Under the pieces are notes generated by a model. The model did no database searches, was not told the origin of the DNA, and worked only from the letters and a program-made list of their open reading frames with translations. Positions 60,901-64,000 of a stretch of 64,000 bases of DNA are shown here, in pieces (within the stretch, counting starts at the first letter, position 1; each line of letters starts with the position of its first letter). The position numbers and the translations under genes are program-made. This stretch comes from Elysia chlorotica. Taxonomy: Eukaryota > Mollusca > Gastropoda > Plakobranchidae. The stretch spans positions 249,740 through 313,739 of the forward strand of contig RQTK01000526.1 in assembly GCA_003991915.1 (NCBI GenBank), in the 5' to 3' direction.

Positions 60901-63685
60901 GTGGATTTCGAGCCAGGGATCTCCCGATTGAGAGACCAACGCTTTACCACTCGTGTCCATTCGCCCCCGCCACCTTCCCCAACCAAGCATCTAGAAGAAA
61001 TTAGATGATCTTGTTTACATTTCAAATGATTGGGGAGACCAACGCTCTAACGCTTGCACCAGTTTACTGAAGGATAAACTTTACCAATGAATTTGCATGT
61101 GATACCTATGGATATGGCAGGACTAACGTAAATCAAATGTATCACAGGACCAAAGATTATAGAAAACTGAATCGTTATATATAATACACTGAAAGTTAGT
61201 CTATACAATATAAATATATTTTCCACATACAATAGTGTACAAAAATGAATACAATCTGATTGAATATTTGTGTACCGGTATCTTGTAATTAAAAATATAC
61301 GCAGGTTTGTAGTTGTTGCACTTTATGAAGACATAAATAGTTTCCTTAGGTTCTTTAAACATTTGAATAAGCAGTTGAATATGTGATTCTGCCCTTGAGT
61401 AAATTAAAAAAACAACAAAACTTTGCATTTTATAATAAATCAGGTACGCAGGTTTGAAAGGCTCTTGGCCTCCCTGAGCGCTCGGAAAAACTTAATTGGC
61501 TATAAAGAGGATGGTTTTTATCTTTTAAAATTGAAACAATCTTAATTTGACATTTACATAAGTATAGCATATCTACACGGGGGAAATATTCTATGGGTTT
61601 ACAAACTTTAATACATTTGGAGATTATTTTGTCTAGTTTGCATGTTTTTGATGCATTTGCATTTCCACCCCAACAGACCAGAGCGAAACAGATCACACTC
61701 TCAATGACTGATTTATAAAAAAGACACATTAATTTCTTATCGACATGAAATGAATTGAGTTTCCTTAAAAGGTAGAGGCGAGTATTTAACCGTTTCAAAA
61801 GAGCAATGATATGAGGGTTCCAATTTAATTTATTGTCTAGAGTGACACCAAGATACTTGTAAGTGTCTACTTGTTCAACCTCCTCGCCATTTATAAAGAG
61901 GGGGGACATTGGTGATTTATTTTTCCTGAAATCGATAATCATCTCTTTCGTTTTATTGACATTTAAAAGCAGGTAATGATCTTCACACCAACTGACAAAC
62001 CAACGGATTGTCTCTCTGTAGTTTGCTTCTTCTTCTTCTCTTATTAATCCTAAAATTGATGTGTCATCAGCAAATTTCAATAAATGAGAATCATGTTGGT
62101 TAGTAATTGCACAATCATTAGTGTATATGGTAAATAACACAGGTGATAAAACAGCTCCCTGAGGAGCTCCAGTGCTAGTGGAAATAGTATCTGAAAGAAC
62201 AGTATAAGAACAATTCTCTTTTTGAATGTTGTTTAACTTTACAAATTGAGGCCTTGATGTTAGAAAGTTAATGATCCAAGCAATCAGATTTATGTTCAAA
62301 TTAATTTTTGCAATTTAGATATCACCAGTGTGGTTGCATTGTACGAAAAATCTATAAACAATATTCTACAATAATTCCTAGAAATATCAAGATGTTTTTA
62401 AACGTTGTGTAGAAATACAAGTATTGCATTTTCAACACTTTGTTTCTCTCTTATGCAAACTGCATGGGATCTTGAAAAGCAGAAAAGCACTTCTTAAGCT
62501 CCTTGATAATTATCTTTTCTAAACATTTGGTGACCACAGAGGTTAAGGCAACCGGTCTAAGATCATTTAATTCTTTAATCGTAGATTTTTTTGGCACAGG
62601 AATAATTTCAGATGTTTTTAAAATAGGTGGTAAGAAGTGTTCGCGTATAGACCAGTTAAACAAAAATGTGTAAATTGAGCTGAGCTGCTCAGAACAATAT
62701 TTAAAAACCCAACCTTTTATAATAAATCAGGTACGCAGGTTTGTAAAAGTTGTTGCACTTTATGAATGAAGAATTAGTTTCCTTAGGCTCTGAATAAGCA
62801 GTTGAATATGTGAATCTGCCCTTGTGTCAAATTAAAAAAATATAAACTCTTTTTTTATTATTTCTAAATGATACTTACAACCCAGTAGTAGAGAATCCTG
62901 CCTCCAGATGACCCGTCTGGCCCACTATCGTAGCGGTGCAGGATAATGTAGCAGCTGCGGTCAAAGAAAATACCAAGGTCTTCTATCGCTAATTGCAACA
63001 TAGTCTCGCCGTCCACTCGCCACACCTGACGGGTGAGAAATTAAAAGATGCTCAGTAAGTGTAATCATAGACCCTCTAAAACCAAAATAAATCATGATAT
63101 TAAGAAAGCTTTGTGAGAGCAAAGTTTGAAAAGAGAGGACAATGCAGTGTAATGGTTACCTACAAAAATTAATACTCGCGAATACTCAGCCCTACACTCA
63201 TTCAGACCATTGGTTTAGAGAGAAAAAGAAGAAATTTTGGTCGGAGACAGTAAAGCTGTTTCTTAGATGTCTTAATTAAGGTTCTATATGACGACGGGAC
63301 TTTTATATAGAACTAGGGGCCGGAAGTACAAAACATCGGTAGGCTTGCAACTTGCTAAGACAAGTTGTAAGCTATCGCGACGTTTTATTACGAACCCTAA
63401 GGTTTTCTTTGTTAGTGCATAAAATAAATAGGGTCTGGATGAAACTGGCGGAAAGGTTATTTCCACTCAATGAGATTAGGCCAAAACTCAAATAATTATA
63501 TAAAAAATAAACAAATAAAAAAAACAACAAAACAATAAAAATAAACAAACAAAACAAAAGCGCATGGTTGTACCTTTGGTACCTTACCTGATTAGTTCCT
63601 TTACCAGACAGGAAATGGTCATCTGACCAGACCTCTTCTAACTTTGCCACAGTTCTCCTGTCTGTTTGTGAGTATAAGGCTCTTC
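53789..63685 (-). CDS. Gelsolin-repeat protein with villin headpiece (villin/supervillin family), 5' end outside window
   Basis: Actin-binding protein of the villin/supervillin family. Fifteen in-phase exons (63685-63588, 63025-62879, 60708-60622, 60181-60116, 59801-59676, 59271-59191, 58499-58438, 58071-57972, 57515-57426, 57067-57023, 56247-56182, 55809-55684, 55083-55012, 54453-54355, 53998-53789) encode the last 490 residues or so. In order they cover a linker (VAKLEEVW), a gelsolin repeat like villin G4 (EEELQAHKSA, then LDGKEPRHFF), a G5-like repeat (VPPLASYLNSSAAFLIISDT), a G6-like repeat (GLFILDSHDQVQIWCG, then NHEPSIFVRHFKSWD), a linker (ELPAEIDLHHKE) and a headpiece (HLSDADFARVLHQSRAQFYR, LPLWKQ). 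The headpiece lacks the usual basic residues and Gly-Leu-Phe end and runs on for 35 Ser/Thr-rich residues. The exon at 57515 uses the acceptor TATAG because the nearer CACAG gives a stop. Villin versus supervillin cannot be settled without the 5' part. Confidence 0.88.
54532..54740 (+). mobile_element. tRNA-derived SINE in a villin-type gene intron
   Basis: Head with GTAGGTCTCCCAACCGGAAA and B box CTGGTTCGAAACCC, body CCTACTGGTTGGTCAGTGTC, AGTACAATGTGATCGACTGA, CACAGGAGTCC, TTTGTGTGGCAGTATGTAAA and TTAGTCTTGGGGCCCTAACC. Antisense to the host gene; the tail after CAATATAGAC is lost. Confidence 0.88.
55130..55204. repeat. Tandem duplication, 38-bp unit x2
   Basis: GATCCTGCATTAGATTTCTG followed by TGTGGTTTACACTGAG is repeated back to back, starting at 55130 and about 55168, with one change. 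Intronic. Confidence 0.93.
55290..55560 (+). mobile_element. tRNA-derived SINE with doubled tail
   Basis: GATCGGCAGATTTATTTGTC, CCCTGTAACTGGCTGGGTCA, GTGTCAGTTTATTGTGATTG, CCCCGCCCTGTCTCATGTTT, GTCAGTCTTGGGCCCATTTC, then two tails, GCCAACTCAACTCAACTATT and TGACGTTAAACAAACTCAAC. A smaller piece with CCCCGCCCGACCCTCTCTCA and GTGGCAGCACATTAAATC lies just before at about 55232-55290, so one copy may have inserted into another. Confidence 0.82.
57836..57904. repeat. (TTA)n trinucleotide repeat
   Basis: About 22 units of ATT/TTA in an intron of the villin-type gene. Confidence 0.97.
60746..60975 (-). mobile_element. tRNA-derived SINE in a villin-type gene intron
   Basis: Inverted copy with GTGTCCAACGTCAGCACAAC, GGGCTGCCACACAGAGACAA, GAGATACCATGGCCCCAACC, AGTTGGGGACGAAATCG and a good inverted head (GGATTTCGAGCCAGGGATCT, GAGAGACCAACGCTTTACCA). 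Part of the central body is deleted. A short head-like piece, GGGGAGACCAACGCTCTAAC, recurs at 61031-61050. Confidence 0.87.
61305..62712 (-). mobile_element. LINE retrotransposon fragment (CR1/L2-type reverse transcriptase)
   Basis: The minus strand encodes the C-terminal two thirds of a non-LTR reverse transcriptase. The main frame at 62299-61430 (289 aa) has TGAPQGAVLSPVLFTIYTND, the catalytic FADD (in LLKFADDTSILG), a DFRKNK block, YKYLGVTLDNKLNW and VIESVICFALVCWGG. An upstream frame at 62663-62451 carries TSEIIPVPKK, LNDLRPVALTSVVTKCLE and DPMQFA. The 150 bases between them still show RILFIDFS in another frame, so small indels have broken the reading frame there. The endonuclease half and 5' end are absent. 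After the stop, 61429-61305 looks like the 3' tail. It lies in sense orientation inside an intron of the villin-type gene. Clade is judged from motif wording only. Confidence 0.88.
62715..62845 (-). repeat. Second copy of the LINE tail, next to the LINE 5' break
   Basis: TTATAATAAATCAGGTACGC, AGGTTTG, GTTGTTGCACTTTATGAA, TTTCCTTAGG, GAATAAGCAGTTGAATATGT and TCTGCCCTTG match the LINE C-terminal codons and 3' tail at 61305-61455. The fragment is therefore bounded by directly repeated tail sequence. Confidence 0.8.
63314..63399. mobile_element. Foldback MITE, about 86 bp
   Basis: The left arm TAGGGGCCGGAAGTACAAAA then CATCGGTAGGCTTGCAACTT pairs with the right arm AAGTTGTAAGCTATCGCGAC, GTTTTATTACGAACCCTA. 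Same family as 44819-44968. It lies between two exons of the villin-type gene. Confidence 0.78.
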
Positions 63686-63840
63686 CTTTAAACGGAAAAA
63701 AAATATATTAAGTTAAGGAAATCTCAATTTGTGAGTAAATCACAATCATCATCATCAATATCGTAATCGTTTTTGTTAAATTATTGATGCTGTTGCTATC
63801 ATGGTCATTATTTTCATCATAATATAGCCAGCAGCAGCAA

Positions 63841-64000
<160 letters not shown>

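Overview
This window is animal nuclear DNA. It is AT-rich, has long introns with GT-AG borders, and is full of TC/GA, CTA, TTA and AGT microsatellites. A tRNA-headed SINE family is present in about twenty copies. The spliced genes match animal orthologues closely (frataxin, syntaxin-18, SMARCAL1, a villin/supervillin-type protein). One intronless class A GPCR resembles the chemosensory-receptor-like GPCRs of sea slugs and sea hares. Together these suggest a mollusc, most likely a heterobranch gastropod (sacoglossan or aplysiid-like). That placement is inference; the sequence alone does not fix the species.

Layout. 1-11383 holds no gene I can support: SINEs, microsatellites, a 245-bp terminal-inverted-repeat element and small duplications, plus a 20-N gap. 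11384-16068 (+) is a five-exon gene for a small secreted protein with three EGF modules and a tryptophan-rich tail. 18714-29846 (-) is a complete 16-coding-exon SMARCAL1 (766 aa). 32735-37742 (+) is a complete 10-coding-exon syntaxin-18 (330 aa), divergent from SMARCAL1. 41305-42393 (-) is the single-exon GPCR, with its own 3' end duplicated about 490 bp downstream. 46348-49442 (+) is a complete five-exon frataxin (217 aa). 53789-63685 (-) is the 3' part (15 coding exons) of a gelsolin-repeat protein with a villin headpiece; its 5' end lies beyond the window. A CR1/L2-type LINE fragment sits in one of its introns.

All exon joins were worked out by hand. Splice phases sum exactly in the five spliced genes, so these models are strong although no transcript was seen. 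The genes do not form a pathway: they cover fork repair, ER membrane fusion, mitochondrial Fe-S assembly, actin binding, chemoreception and an unknown secreted factor.

The least expected items are the secreted EGF protein with five tryptophans in its last 18 residues, two PIP-box-like motifs at the SMARCAL1 C terminus, a villin headpiece without the usual basic and Gly-Leu-Phe end, a four-copy foldback element family, and dense TCTAGA/AGATCT palindromes just upstream of SMARCAL1 and frataxin.
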